Assembly: GCF_014145675.1 (NCBI RefSeq)
Contig: NZ_JACGZW010000003.1
Span: 310,001 to 374,000 of the forward strand
Origin: Amycolatopsis dendrobii
GTDB lineage: Bacteria > Actinomycetota > Actinomycetes > Mycobacteriales > Pseudonocardiaceae
Direction of reading: 5' to 3'
DNA length: 64,000 bases
Of the stretch, positions 45,363-54,377 are shown piece after piece. A program made the translations under genes and the position numbers. A model generated the notes under the pieces. It saw only the letters and a program-made list of their open reading frames with translations. It did not search any database and was not told the DNA's origin. The stretch's first letter is position 1. Each line of letters begins with the position of its first letter.

Positions 45363-47054
45363 ATGCGACGGAGAATGGCCGCAATCGTGGCCCCCGTTGC
45401 CGCTCTGGGGCTCCTGCTCGCCGCTTGCGGCGGAGGCAGCGGCGGCGGCGACAAGGGTTTGCAGGACGCAGGCACCACGGGCGTCAAGACGTCGGACATC
45501 AACGAGCAGCCGATGGACAAGCTGAAGGACGGCGGCGACTTCAAGTGGCCGGTCGACCAGCTGCCGGACAACTGGAACTACTACCAGGTCGACGGCACCG
45601 TCCTGGACGGCGCGAACATGTTCGGCGCGATCCTGCCCTACCCGTTCCCGCAGAACGCGGACGCGACGGTCGGTCTGGACAAGAACTACCTGACCTCGGC
45701 CGAGATCGTCAGCCAGGACCCGCAGGTCATCGAGTACAAGATCAACCCGAAGGCCAAGTGGAGCAACGGGCGCCAGTTCTCCTGGGAGGACTTCGCCGCG
45801 ATGGCGAAGGTCCTGAACGGCAAGGACACCGCCTACCAGGTCTCCAGCACCACCGGCTACGAGGACATCGCCAAGGTCGAGAAGGGCACTGACGACCTCG
45901 ACGTCAAGGTCACCTTCGCGAAGAAGTTCGCGGAGTGGAAGTCGCTGTTCTCGCCGCTGTACCCGAAGGAGGCGATGGCCGACGCCAACACCTTCAACAA
46001 GGGCTGGGCGCAGAAGGCGCTGATCACCGCGGGTCCGTTCAAGATCAAGAACGTCGACTACACCGCCAAGACCGCGGTGTTCGAGCGCGACCCGAACTGG
46101 TGGGGCGACAAGCCGAAGCTGGACACCGTGACCTACAAGGTCGTGGACCGTCCCGCGCTGGCGGACGCGTTCGCCAACGGGCAGATCGACTTCTACAACC
46201 TGAACAACGACATCAACGCTTTCAAGCGGGCGCAGGCGGACCCGAACGCGGTCGTGCGCCAGTCGACCTACCCCGACTACACGCACATGACGCTGAACGG
46301 CGCGCCGTCCTCGATCCTTTCGGACAAGGACCTGCGGCTGGCGGTCATGCGCGGCGTCGACACGGTGACCATCTCGAAGTCGATCCTCGGCCAGATGCAG
46401 AAGGACACCACGCCGATCGGCAACCACCTGTACCTCAAGGGTTCGAAGACCTATGAGGACAACAGCGGCCCGTACAAGTTCGACCAGAACGCGGCCAAGG
46501 CCGAACTGGACAAGCTGGGCTGGAAGCAGTCCGGCGACCTGCGCGCCAAGGACGGCAAGCAGCTGAAGCTGCGCCTGGTCATCCCGTCGGGGACCCCGAT
46601 CAGCCAGCAGACCGGCCAGATCCTGCAGTCGCAGCTGAAGGCGATCGGCGTGGGCATCGACATCGTCGCGGTCCCGTCGGCCGAGTTCTTCAAGAACTAC
46701 GTGAACGTCGGCAACTTCGACCTCACGCTGTTCCGCTGGATCTCGAACTCGTTCCCGATCGGCGGCAGCAAGGGCATCTACTACCTCGACCCGAAGAACA
46801 TCAACCAGAACTACGGGCACATCGGCAGCGACAAGCTGAACCAGCTGCTGGACACCGCCGCGCAGGAACTGGACGACACGAAGCGGGCCGCGGACATCAA
46901 CGCCGCGGACAAGGAGATCTGGGCGCTGGGCCACCAGCTTCCGATCTTCCAGTCGACCGGAGCCTTCGCCGTCCGCAAGACGCTCGGCAACTTCGGTTCG
47001 CCTGGCTACGCGAACAACCCGTACGACTACACCAAGATCGGGTTCGTGAAGTAA
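45363..47054 (+). CDS. Peptide ABC transporter substrate-binding lipoprotein (SBP family 5)
   Basis: A 563-residue lipoprotein: signal peptide with lipobox LLLAACGG (Cys 22), then a Gly/Ser-rich linker, then the family-5 binding fold (FEWP-like segment VIEYKINPKAKWSNGRQFSW, AVFERDPNWWGDKPKLDTV, MRGVDTVTISKSIL). It captures peptides outside the membrane and delivers them to the permeases upstream. GAAGGAAGG precedes the ATG. It is the last gene of the operon, 40 bases after the ATPase, and a T-tailed terminator follows. Confidence 0.94.
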   Translation: MRRRMAAIVAPVAALGLLLAACGGGSGGGDKGLQDAGTTGVKTSDINEQPMDKLKDGGDFKWPVDQLPDNWNYYQVDGTVLDGANMFGAILPYPFPQNADATVGLDKNYLTSAEIVSQDPQVIEYKINPKAKWSNGRQFSWEDFAAMAKVLNGKDTAYQVSSTTGYEDIAKVEKGTDDLDVKVTFAKKFAEWKSLFSPLYPKEAMADANTFNKGWAQKALITAGPFKIKNVDYTAKTAVFERDPNWWGDKPKLDTVTYKVVDRPALADAFANGQIDFYNLNNDINAFKRAQADPNAVVRQSTYPDYTHMTLNGAPSSILSDKDLRLAVMRGVDTVTISKSILGQMQKDTTPIGNHLYLKGSKTYEDNSGPYKFDQNAAKAELDKLGWKQSGDLRAKDGKQLKLRLVIPSGTPISQQTGQILQSQLKAIGVGIDIVAVPSAEFFKNYVNVGNFDLTLFRWISNSFPIGGSKGIYYLDPKNINQNYGHIGSDKLNQLLDTAAQELDDTKRAADINAADKEIWALGHQLPIFQSTGAFAVRKTLGNFGSPGYANNPYDYTKIGFVK

Positions 47055-47074
47055 TCCTCCCCCAGCGGGAAACG

Positions 47075-47114
47075 AAGGAGCGGCGCGGACTCCCCGCGCC
47101 GCTCCTTCCTTTTT
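47075..47114 (+). terminator. Terminator of the peptide-transport operon
   Basis: A 14-bp perfect stem (47075-47088 with 47094-47107), a 5-base loop and then CCTTTTT. Confidence 0.9.
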
Positions 47115-47125
47115 GGACAGTTAAG

Positions 47126-48070
47126 GTGATCCTTGTGCGGAAGTTCCTGCGATTGCGGCCGGTGCGGCACATCCTGGCGACGAGTGCGGTGGTGTTCGTC
47201 GCGTGCGCCGCGGTGTTCGTGGTGCAACTGCTGGAGTTCAACAGCACCCGGCCGCGGCTGCAGGGGCTGACCGTGAACGCGACTGGCATCGTCTCCCGGG
47301 TCGACGACGCCACCGTCACGGTGCGGTTCCCGGTGCCGAACCAGCCGGAAGCGAGCGCGGCGGTCGAACTGGACACCACTCCCCCGCCGCTGGGCACGAA
47401 GGTGCCGGTGCGCTACGACCCGTCAGCCCCTTCGCGCGCGGTCACGACCGGCGCTTCGGCTTTGGTGACCGCCGATCGCGCCTCGACGTACGCGACGGTC
47501 ACGGTGGTCGCAGTGCTCGCGATGCTTGCGGTGAACGGATTCCTGTTCTTCACGCGCTTCGTGCAGCCGTCCCGGCGCAAGGCGGTCGCTTCGGTGCCGA
47601 TGCGCCGGGTGAAGGTGCAACGCGGCTTGCTGACGCGGTCGTGGCTGGAGACCGACACCGCGACGCCGCGGTGGATCCCGGTGTACTTCTCGCCGACGTT
47701 GATCGGCTTGCCGTCGCCCTCGCGGGTCGAGGTGCTGGGTGACCTGCGCACAGACCGTCACGTCGCCGTGCGCCTCGACGGCGAGGTGCTGTACCCGGCG
47801 GGCGCGGTGCGCACTGGCGAACCTCGCGGCCGCCGGCTGGACAACCCTTCCGAGCCGGACGAGGAACGCGCGCTCGCCGCGGCCACGCCGGTACGGCTTG
47901 CTCGGCAGTTCCGCGCTGACCTGCCGGTGCTGGCGGTTGCCCCGGTCGTGGGGGCGTTCTGGGCGCTGGTCGACGGCAGCGGATTCGCGGGCTGGCTGAC
48001 GGTCAGCGTGCTGATCGCCGCGTTCGGCTTCTGGTGGGCCGCTCTGCGCGGCTCCGACCCCTCACTCTGA
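47126..48070 (+). CDS. DUF3592-like membrane protein
   Basis: A 314-residue protein with an N-terminal helix (residues 15-36), a small extracytoplasmic DUF3592-type beta domain (ATGIVSRVDDATVTVRFPVP, LGTKVPVRYDPSAPSRA), a second helix near 125-145, and a helix pair at the C-terminus. The function is unknown. It starts almost inside the preceding terminator, so its promoter must overlap that hairpin. GTG at 47126; a second GTG three codons later is equally possible. Confidence 0.75.
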   Translation: MILVRKFLRLRPVRHILATSAVVFVACAAVFVVQLLEFNSTRPRLQGLTVNATGIVSRVDDATVTVRFPVPNQPEASAAVELDTTPPPLGTKVPVRYDPSAPSRAVTTGASALVTADRASTYATVTVVAVLAMLAVNGFLFFTRFVQPSRRKAVASVPMRRVKVQRGLLTRSWLETDTATPRWIPVYFSPTLIGLPSPSRVEVLGDLRTDRHVAVRLDGEVLYPAGAVRTGEPRGRRLDNPSEPDEERALAAATPVRLARQFRADLPVLAVAPVVGAFWALVDGSGFAGWLTVSVLIAAFGFWWAALRGSDPSL

Positions 48071-48104
48071 CCAGCCCCGCCCCGGCTCGCGAGGACTTCC
48101 GCGC

Positions 48105-49073
48105 TCAGGACTCCAGTTCGGCCAGGATCGAGGCCAGATCGGCGTACGTCTCCTCTACCTGCCGCTCCTTGAGCCGCTGCCGTTCCAGCCGCACCGCGCC
48201 GAGGTGCCGGGCCTCGTAGTACAACGCGCGCCGACGCGCCGACGGGGACTCGTCGGGCCGTCCGTAGGTCTCCCAGAACCAATCCCGTCTCGAACCCGTT
48301 TTCACCGAGGCCATGCGGATCGTCCAGTCCGCCGCCGGGTCGCCCCACCAGCTTCGGTCGTGGTCGAATACTCCGACGATCTCGAGTTCCGGCGTCAGCA
48401 TGACGTTCACATGCCACAGATCCCCGTGCGTCAGGCGCGGTTCGGTGATCTCGTCGAGCAGCGCGGCGTCGCGCTTCACCCAAGCGGCCATCGCGCGCAA
48501 GTCAGACCCGTCGAGGCCGAAGCCTTCGACGTCTGCCGCATTGTCCTCGAAATACGCGATGAGCGCTTCGCTCCAGGTCGCGAAATGCGGACCGGCCACG
48601 ACGCCGAAACCGGGGCCGCGCACGTCGTGGATCGCGCGGGTGATTTCTCCGAGCTGGCGGAAGTACGGCGCCCGTTCCTCCGGCGTATGCGCGGAAAGGA
48701 TGTCCGGGCCGGGCGCTCCGGGGAGAACCGCCTGCAGGACGTAATCCCGGCCGATGACCTGGTGCGTGAAGTCGGCGGCGATCGTGCGCGGCATCAGCGG
48801 CGCGATCGGGGCGAAGTACGGCGCGGCAAGGTATTCGTTGCGCATGAACTGGTGCTCGATCCGGTTTTGCCGCGCCGGTTCCGGGGCGACGCGCAGGATC
48901 GCCGGGCCGTCGGCCAGCTCCACCCGGTAGGTGTTGTTGTAGCCGCCCCAGCCGATTTCGACGGCGGACCGCACACTGCTGCCGAGCGCGCGGCGGCACA
49001 GCGATTCGATCTGCTCGGCGGTGAGGGGTTGCTGGAACGCGTCCGAGGGCCGGTCCTGAGGCTGGAAGTCCAC
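48105..49073 (-). CDS. Aminoglycoside-phosphotransferase-family kinase (APH fold)
   Basis: A 322-residue protein with the APH catalytic loop LTHGDLWHVNVM (Asp and Asn of HGDxxxxN) and a metal-binding segment VGVFDHDRSWWGDPAADW in place of the usual D-x-D/DFG form. The N-lobe has EIGWGGYNNTYRVEL. Such proteins phosphorylate antibiotics, homoserine, choline or other small alcohols; nothing here allows a choice. Resistance should not be inferred. It is the last of a same-strand group but is separated by 21 bases. Confidence 0.82.
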   Translation of the reverse strand: MDFQPQDRPSDAFQQPLTAEQIESLCRRALGSSVRSAVEIGWGGYNNTYRVELADGPAILRVAPEPARQNRIEHQFMRNEYLAAPYFAPIAPLMPRTIAADFTHQVIGRDYVLQAVLPGAPGPDILSAHTPEERAPYFRQLGEITRAIHDVRGPGFGVVAGPHFATWSEALIAYFEDNAADVEGFGLDGSDLRAMAAWVKRDAALLDEITEPRLTHGDLWHVNVMLTPELEIVGVFDHDRSWWGDPAADWTIRMASVKTGSRRDWFWETYGRPDESPSARRRALYYEARHLGAVRLERQRLKERQVEETYADLASILAELES

Positions 49074-49094
49074 CCGGGCATCCTGCCACCCCGT

Positions 49095-49472
49095 TCAGGA
49101 CAGCACGAATCCTTTACGGCTCAGCGAATCCTCGATCCGCAGCCGTTCGAGATCCCGGTCGGCTCCCTCGCGCAAGCCGTCGAGCCGGTGTTCGACGTCG
49201 AGCTCGCGGCAGGCGGTGACGAGCAGTGCGTCGTACGCCTGCCGGGTGCCGATCCGACGCGCGGCGGGCGTACCAGCGGGAAGCCGCGCGAGCGTCCGGC
49301 GTACCCGGCGCAGGTCGGCGGCCACCTGCTCTACCGGCGGTTCGGACGGCACTGGAGCGGCGCGTCGCCGACGAAGCCAGCGGCAGAGCGCGGGAAGGCG
49401 GAGGGCAGCCCAGAACAACGCCGAGGGCGCCACGCTGACCACGGCGAACAGCAGAACCGGACCGGCCGCCAC
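49095..49472 (-). CDS. Conserved hypothetical protein with one N-terminal membrane helix
   Basis: A 125-residue protein. A membrane helix (residues 3-22, AGPVLLFAVVSVAPSALFWA) is followed by a basic stretch and a helical soluble part (EQVAADLRRVRRTLARLPAG, TRQAYDALLVTACRELDVEH). The pattern resembles conserved actinobacterial hypotheticals but I cannot name the family. The GTG at 49472 lies 11 bases downstream of the preceding stop. It is the third gene of a small membrane-protein operon. Confidence 0.72.
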   Translation of the reverse strand: MAAGPVLLFAVVSVAPSALFWAALRLPALCRWLRRRRAAPVPSEPPVEQVAADLRRVRRTLARLPAGTPAARRIGTRQAYDALLVTACRELDVEHRLDGLREGADRDLERLRIEDSLSRKGFVLS

Positions 49473-49482
49473 CCCGCCGAGT

Positions 49483-49686
49483 TTAGCCGCGCCGGCGGTT
49501 GCGCGCCCGGTTCGCGAACAGCACCGCGACACCCGCCCCGAGCAGGACGATGCTGGCGATCACGTGCAGCCGCGGCGGCAGCACGTGCAACTGGACGAAC
49601 CAGCTCGGGTGCTCCGCCCCGGCGAGCCGGTTGATCAGCCCGCCCGCGCCCTGCACCACCAGGAGAATGCCGAGCAGCTCGATCAC
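49483..49686 (-). CDS. Small two-helix membrane protein (67 aa)
   Basis: Starts GTG with VIELLGILLVVQGAGGLINR, a hydrophilic middle (AGAEHPSWFVQLHVLPP) and a second helix (HVIASIVLLGAGVAVLF) before a basic tail NRARNRRRG. The start overlaps the upstream stop (GTGA), which supports translation despite the small size. The function is unknown. Confidence 0.7.
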   Translation of the reverse strand: MIELLGILLVVQGAGGLINRLAGAEHPSWFVQLHVLPPRLHVIASIVLLGAGVAVLFANRARNRRRG

Positions 49687-50249
49687 GACCGCGCCCTTCC
49701 TTTCCGCGAGGAAGACCCGATCTGGTGCCACAACGGCCCGACGAGGAACCAGATGCCGACGACCTTGGCCAGCAGCGACATCCAGCCCCACAACGGCTCG
49801 GTCCGGCTCGCGTCGCCGATGAAAAGGATCGCGAGCAACAGCAGTGCGGTGCTGATCGCACAGGCCAGCACGCACTTGCCCCATTCGAGCCATTCCTTGC
49901 GCACTTTCGCACGACCGGACAATTTCTCCGGCGGCGGTCCGCCGGCGAAGCGGTGCGCGAACCGGATGTCGGCCCACTCCACCATCGACGGTCCGAACAC
50001 CACCGAGAAGCCCAGGTACACCGCGGCCAGCCCGTGCGTCAGGTTCGGCTTCGCGCCGTTGGTCAGGTCGATCACCGTGATCACCAGCAGCACCAGGTCG
50101 ACCACGGGCACCAGCGCGAGCAGCACGGTGCTGGCCTTCTGCTTGCGCAGCGCGTACCGGGTCAGCAGCCCGGCCGCGATGAAGACCCAGAACCCGATCT
50201 CGCACGCCACGATGGCGGCGGTCATCGGGCTGTTCAGAATCTCGTCCAT
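49683..50249 (-). CDS. Membrane protein of unknown function, divergent from a two-component system
   Basis: A 188-residue protein with five or six predicted helices (TAAIVACEIGFWVFIAAGLL, TVLLALVPVVDLVLLVITV, a third near 70-85, then two in the C-terminal half). Upstream codons are open but ATG at 50249 begins a sensible N-terminus (MDEILNSPMT). It heads a three-gene operon facing the NarL-type sensor/regulator pair, which could regulate it. Confidence 0.72.
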   Translation of the reverse strand: MDEILNSPMTAAIVACEIGFWVFIAAGLLTRYALRKQKASTVLLALVPVVDLVLLVITVIDLTNGAKPNLTHGLAAVYLGFSVVFGPSMVEWADIRFAHRFAGGPPPEKLSGRAKVRKEWLEWGKCVLACAISTALLLLAILFIGDASRTEPLWGWMSLLAKVVGIWFLVGPLWHQIGSSSRKGRARS

Positions 50250-50358
50250 GGCCTCACTGTCGCGGGCGCGGACGTCCGCGCGCGTCAGCGGTCGGCACGA
50301 TCGGGGGGTCATCATTTCGTAGGACGACCGGGCCGCCGCGGTGTGCTGTCATGGTCGG

Positions 50359-51555
50359 GTGCGCTTGCGAGACCTGCGCTCGGCCCTCCCCCGGCCGCGC
50401 GAACTGCCGCTGTGGCAGCAGAACGGCCTCGTCGCGCTCGCGGTGTTCGCCGGCGGCGCGATGCTGTACCTCATCGACGTCCACCGGCTGCAGGGCAACA
50501 GCGACCCGTACCCGATCTGGGTCCGGTTCGCCGAGCTCGGCGCGATGTGCCTCGCCCTGTTCCTGCGCCGGACAGTGCCGTGGGGGCTGCTGATCGCGAC
50601 CGGCATCGTCGGGTTTGACGTCGTGGTGGACCTGTCGTTGCCGATCGCCGTCGCGTACACGGATTTCCTCTACACCGCGGTGCTGCACGGCTCCCGCCGC
50701 ACCGCCCGGGTGCTGGTCGGATTGACCGCCGCCGCCACGCTCGCGGTGCTGTTCGTCTTCGTGGCCATCGCGGGCTGGCGAGCGGCTGCGTTCGGGGTGT
50801 TCGGCATGCTGTCGTTCCTTCTGGTCCCAGTGTGGTGGGGCGCGAATGTGCGCCAGCAGAGCGACATCGCGGCGACCGAACGGGCCAACGCCGAGCAGCT
50901 CGCGACGATCGCTGCGCTGGACCGAAAGGCGGCCGTAGCGGCCGAGCGCGCGCGGATGGCTCGCGACCTGCACGACGTCGTCGCCGGGCATTTGTCGGCT
51001 ATCGCCATCCAGTCGGAGGCGGCGCTGTCCATGGCAGACGATCCGAAGACCGCGCAGACCGTGCTCGTCGCGGTTCGGGAGAACAGCGTGCACGCGCTGG
51101 AAGAAATGCGCGCGATGATCGGCCTGCTGCGTTCGGAGTCCACCGACGACGAGGTGACCGCTCCGGCGAGGCTGGCCGAACTGTCCAGGCTGGTGGAATC
51201 TGCCCGAGCGGCGGGCATGACGGTGACCGTGGATTCCACTGTGAACGAAGAACTCGCGCTGCCGACGGCCGTCGACCTCACCGCGTACCGGATCGCGCAG
51301 GAAGCGCTCACCAACGCGGTCAAACACGCGCCGGGCAGCCAGACGACAGTGCGGCTGCGAGTGGCCGACGGCACGCTGACCGTCGAAATCGGCAACGAAC
51401 TGCTCGGCGCGCCTTCCCCGTCCGGCAGCGGCGGGCACGGTTTGCTGAGCATGCGCGAGCGCGCCCACGCTGTCGGCGGCACCCTGCGAGCGGGTCCGTC
51501 CGGACCGCGCTGGCTCGTCCACGCCGAACTTCCCCTCGCCGGAGAGCCCTCATGA
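50359..51555 (+). CDS. Sensor histidine kinase, NarL/DesK type (HisKA_3)
   Basis: A 398-residue sensor. Four or five helices in the first 160 residues form a membrane-embedded input domain without a large external loop. A coiled coil leads to HisKA_3 (ERARMARDLHDVVAGHLSAI, His of DLHD is the phospho-acceptor) and an HATPase domain (QEALTNAVKHAPGS, GGHGLLSMRERAHAVGG). Start codon is uncertain: GTG at 50359 or 50341. The stop overlaps the response-regulator ATG. Confidence 0.9.
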   Translation: MRLRDLRSALPRPRELPLWQQNGLVALAVFAGGAMLYLIDVHRLQGNSDPYPIWVRFAELGAMCLALFLRRTVPWGLLIATGIVGFDVVVDLSLPIAVAYTDFLYTAVLHGSRRTARVLVGLTAAATLAVLFVFVAIAGWRAAAFGVFGMLSFLLVPVWWGANVRQQSDIAATERANAEQLATIAALDRKAAVAAERARMARDLHDVVAGHLSAIAIQSEAALSMADDPKTAQTVLVAVRENSVHALEEMRAMIGLLRSESTDDEVTAPARLAELSRLVESARAAGMTVTVDSTVNEELALPTAVDLTAYRIAQEALTNAVKHAPGSQTTVRLRVADGTLTVEIGNELLGAPSPSGSGGHGLLSMRERAHAVGGTLRAGPSGPRWLVHAELPLAGEPS

Positions 51556-52205
51556 CCATCCGTGTCCTCGTCGCCGACGACCACGGCGCCATCCGCGCCG
51601 GGCTCGCGCTCATCCTCGGCAACGCCGAGGGCATCGAGGTGGTCGGCGAAGCCGCCGACGGCGAGGTCGCGCTGCGCCAGGCCCGCGCGCTGCGGCCGGA
51701 CGTCGTCCTGATGGACGTCCGGATGCCCGGCACCGACGGGATCACCGCCACCCGCAGGCTGATCGCCGAAGGGCTCGCCGAGGTCCTCGTCCTCACCACC
51801 TTCGACCTCGACGAATACGTGCACGCCGCACTGCGCGCCGGGGCCGCCGGGTTCCTGCTGAAGTCGGTGGAGGCGCCGCGGCTGATCGAGGCCGTCCGGC
51901 TGGTCGCGGCGGGCGAGGGCGTGCTCGCCCCGCAGGTCACGAAGCGGCTGATCGCCGCCTTCGCCAGCACCCCGGCCGGCCCGTCGCCCGCGCCGAGCGG
52001 GCTCGCGGACCTCACCGAACGCGAACGCGAGGTGCTGGGCTGTCTCGGCGCCGGGCTTTCGAACGCCGAAATCGGCTCCCGGCTGTACATCGGCGAGGCG
52101 ACGGTGAAAACGCACGTTTCCCGGGTGCTCGCCAAGCTCGGCCTGCGGTCCCGGGTGCAGGCCGCGATCCTCGCGCAAGACCACGGTATTGAGCCACCCG
52201 GTTAG
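51552..52205 (+). CDS. Response regulator, NarL/FixJ (LuxR HTH) family
   Basis: A 217-residue regulator. The receiver domain has D9/D10 and the phospho-acceptor D55 (VVLMDVRMPGTDG), with Lys in FLLKSVEA. The C-terminal LuxR-type helix-turn-helix reads LTEREREVLGCLGAGLSNAE then SRLYIGEATVKTHVSRVL. It forms an operon with the sensor upstream (ATGA overlap). Targets are unknown; the divergent membrane-protein operon is the nearest candidate. Confidence 0.93.
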   Translation: MTIRVLVADDHGAIRAGLALILGNAEGIEVVGEAADGEVALRQARALRPDVVLMDVRMPGTDGITATRRLIAEGLAEVLVLTTFDLDEYVHAALRAGAAGFLLKSVEAPRLIEAVRLVAAGEGVLAPQVTKRLIAAFASTPAGPSPAPSGLADLTEREREVLGCLGAGLSNAEIGSRLYIGEATVKTHVSRVLAKLGLRSRVQAAILAQDHGIEPPG

Positions 52206-52245
52206 CCGATCTGCGCATCCGGGCGCGACCTTCTAACGTTCCCCC

Positions 52246-53679
52246 ATGGGTGAGCGGAGAACTCTCGACGTCGACGAAGTCCTCAAGCGACAGGAATCCG
52301 GCGAGCTGAAGCGGCGGCTCAGGGGGCGCGACCTGATCGGGTTCGGCGTCGGCATCATCATCGGCACCGGGATCTTCACCCTCGCCGGGGTCGAGGCGAA
52401 GACGCACGCCGGCCCGTCGGTGACGCTCTCGTTCGTGATCGGCGCGGTGGTCGCCGGCCTCGCCGCGCTCTGCTACGCCGAACTGGCCTCCAGCGTGCCG
52501 ACCGCGGGCAGCGCCTACACCTACGCCTTCGCCACCCTCGGCGAGGTCTTCGCCTGGATCATCGGCTGGGACCTGCTGCTGGAGTTCGCGCTCGGCGCGG
52601 CCGTGGTGTCGCGCAGCTGGTCCGGCTACCTCGCGAACCTGCTCGGGCTGTCGCCGGACTGGTTCGGCGAGTCCGCGACGGTCAACGTCGGCGCGGTGCT
52701 GATCATCGCGGTGCTGACGGTCGTGGCCGTCGTCGGCATCAAGGAGTCCGCGTGGCTCACGAACGTGCTGGTGCTCGTCAAGGTCGCGGTCTGCGTGCTC
52801 ATCCTCGCCGTCGGCGTGTTCTTCGTGAAGGGTTCGAACCTCACCCCGTTCATCCCGCCCGCGCAGCCGCCGTCGAGCAGCGCGAACGCGTTGCACCAGC
52901 CGGTGGTCCAGGCCGCGCTCGGGCTCGAGCAGTCGGTGTACGGCATCGCCGGCATGGTCACCGCCGCGGCGGTCGTGTTCTTCGCCTACACCGGCTTCGA
53001 AGCGCTCGCCAACCTCGGCGAAGAGACCATCAACCCGCGCAAGGACCTCCGCGTCGGCATCCTCGGCGCGCTGGCGGTCTGCGCGGTGCTCTACATCGGG
53101 GTCTCGATCGTGCTCACCGGCATGGTCCACTACACCGACATCGACTCCGGCGCGCCGCTCGCGGACGCGTTCGACCGGGTCGGCCAGCACTGGGTCGGCG
53201 CGCTGATCTCGCTGGGCGCGGTCACCGGGCTGACGTCGGTGATGATGGTCGAACTGGTCACGATCGGCCGGATCGGCTTCGCGATGGGCCGCGACGGCCT
53301 GCTGCCCAAGGCAATCGGCACGGCGCACCCGCGCTGGGGCACGCCGCACCGGATGACCATCGGCGGGGCCGCGCTGATCGCCGTGCTGGCGGCGTTCGTG
53401 CCGATCTCGGCGCTGGCCGACATGGTCAGCATCGGCGCGCTGTCGGCGATGATCATCGTCGCGGTCGCGGTGCCGGTGCTGCGCAAACGCCGTCCGGACC
53501 TGAAGCGCCCGTTCACCGTGCCGTTCTCGCCGGTGGTGCCGATCGTCGCCGCGGTAGCGTGCTTCTACCTGATGCTGAACCTCGACGTGATGACCTGGAT
53601 CCGGTTCGCCGCGTGGCTCGTGCTCGGCCTGCTGATCTACTTCTTCTACGGCCGCAAGCACTCCCGCTTCGCGAAGTAG
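52246..53679 (+). CDS. Cationic amino-acid-type APC permease
   Basis: A 477-residue permease with about 12 helices. The APC helix-1 motif is GFGVGIIIGTGIFTLAGVEA and the CAT-like segment FFAYTGFEALANLGEETINP-RKDL. Short C-terminus, with no CAT-type extra helices. Family members import Arg, Lys or ornithine, or exchange amino acids with protons. Forty bases downstream of the response regulator but with its own likely promoter; the stop is two bases from the convergent NAD(P)-binding gene. Confidence 0.9.
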   Translation: MGERRTLDVDEVLKRQESGELKRRLRGRDLIGFGVGIIIGTGIFTLAGVEAKTHAGPSVTLSFVIGAVVAGLAALCYAELASSVPTAGSAYTYAFATLGEVFAWIIGWDLLLEFALGAAVVSRSWSGYLANLLGLSPDWFGESATVNVGAVLIIAVLTVVAVVGIKESAWLTNVLVLVKVAVCVLILAVGVFFVKGSNLTPFIPPAQPPSSSANALHQPVVQAALGLEQSVYGIAGMVTAAAVVFFAYTGFEALANLGEETINPRKDLRVGILGALAVCAVLYIGVSIVLTGMVHYTDIDSGAPLADAFDRVGQHWVGALISLGAVTGLTSVMMVELVTIGRIGFAMGRDGLLPKAIGTAHPRWGTPHRMTIGGAALIAVLAAFVPISALADMVSIGALSAMIIVAVAVPVLRKRRPDLKRPFTVPFSPVVPIVAAVACFYLMLNLDVMTWIRFAAWLVLGLLIYFFYGRKHSRFAK

Positions 53680-53681
53680 GT

Positions 53682-54293
53682 TCAGGCCACTGCCAGGTGC
53701 ACGCGGCGGTGCCGCGGATTCTCGACCTCGTCGAGCAGCGCCACGGCGAAATCGGCGTACGAGATCTTGCGGGCGAGGTCGCCGTGCCCGCCGATTTCGT
53801 AGCGGCCGGTGCGCTCGCCTTCGTGGTCGAAGTCGCCGACTGGGCTGACGTACACCCAGTCCAGCCCGGCGCCCTCGATGCGCAACACCTCGAGCCCCGC
53901 CGCGTGCGCCAGGCAGAACGGCCGGAACTCGGCCGGAATAGAGTCCAGCACCGAGGTTCCGTCGGCGGCGGGCAGCAGCGCGGACAGCCCGACCGCGACG
54001 AGCCTGGCCTGCGACAAACCGGTGACGAGAGCGTGTGCGGCGTCGGTGAAGAACGCGTGCGGGTCGGTGCCCTCGCCGTAGACCGCGGCCGCGTTGATGA
54101 CCGCGTCCTGCCCAGCGACGAGGGCAGCGACGTCGGCCGCGTCGGTGACATCGCCAGCGACGACATCTGCCAGGTCGGGATAGCGCGCGGGATCGCGGAC
54201 CACCGCGGTGACTTCGTGCCCGCGCCGCCGTGCCTCCGCGACCGCCTGCCGTCCGGCCCGGCCGCCCGCCCCGAAAACAACGATCTTGCTCAT
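53682..54293 (-). CDS. NAD(P)-binding Rossmann protein (atypical SDR, NmrA/YwnB-like)
   Basis: A 203-residue protein with the N-terminal dinucleotide motif IVVFGAGGRAGRQAVAEA and the short atypical-SDR architecture. It lacks a clear Tyr-x-x-x-Lys catalytic pair, so it may be a quinone/flavin-type reductase or a redox sensor. It is divergent from an HxlR regulator across 84 bases, a frequent pairing in which HxlR responds to electrophiles or quinones. Confidence 0.85.
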   Translation of the reverse strand: MSKIVVFGAGGRAGRQAVAEARRRGHEVTAVVRDPARYPDLADVVAGDVTDAADVAALVAGQDAVINAAAVYGEGTDPHAFFTDAAHALVTGLSQARLVAVGLSALLPAADGTSVLDSIPAEFRPFCLAHAAGLEVLRIEGAGLDWVYVSPVGDFDHEGERTGRYEIGGHGDLARKISYADFAVALLDEVENPRHRRVHLAVA

Positions 54294-54377
54294 CGTGGGA
54301 ATACCTCCTGGAGTGTCGATGCTCTGGAAGGTAGCCAGGGGGCCGGTTCCCTCCGGGATACTTGAGAGGAGACCGTG

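Noticed and set aside
48105..49073. Antibiotic-resistance gene
   Set aside because: APH-fold kinases are a very broad family; there is no specific resemblance or context for resistance.
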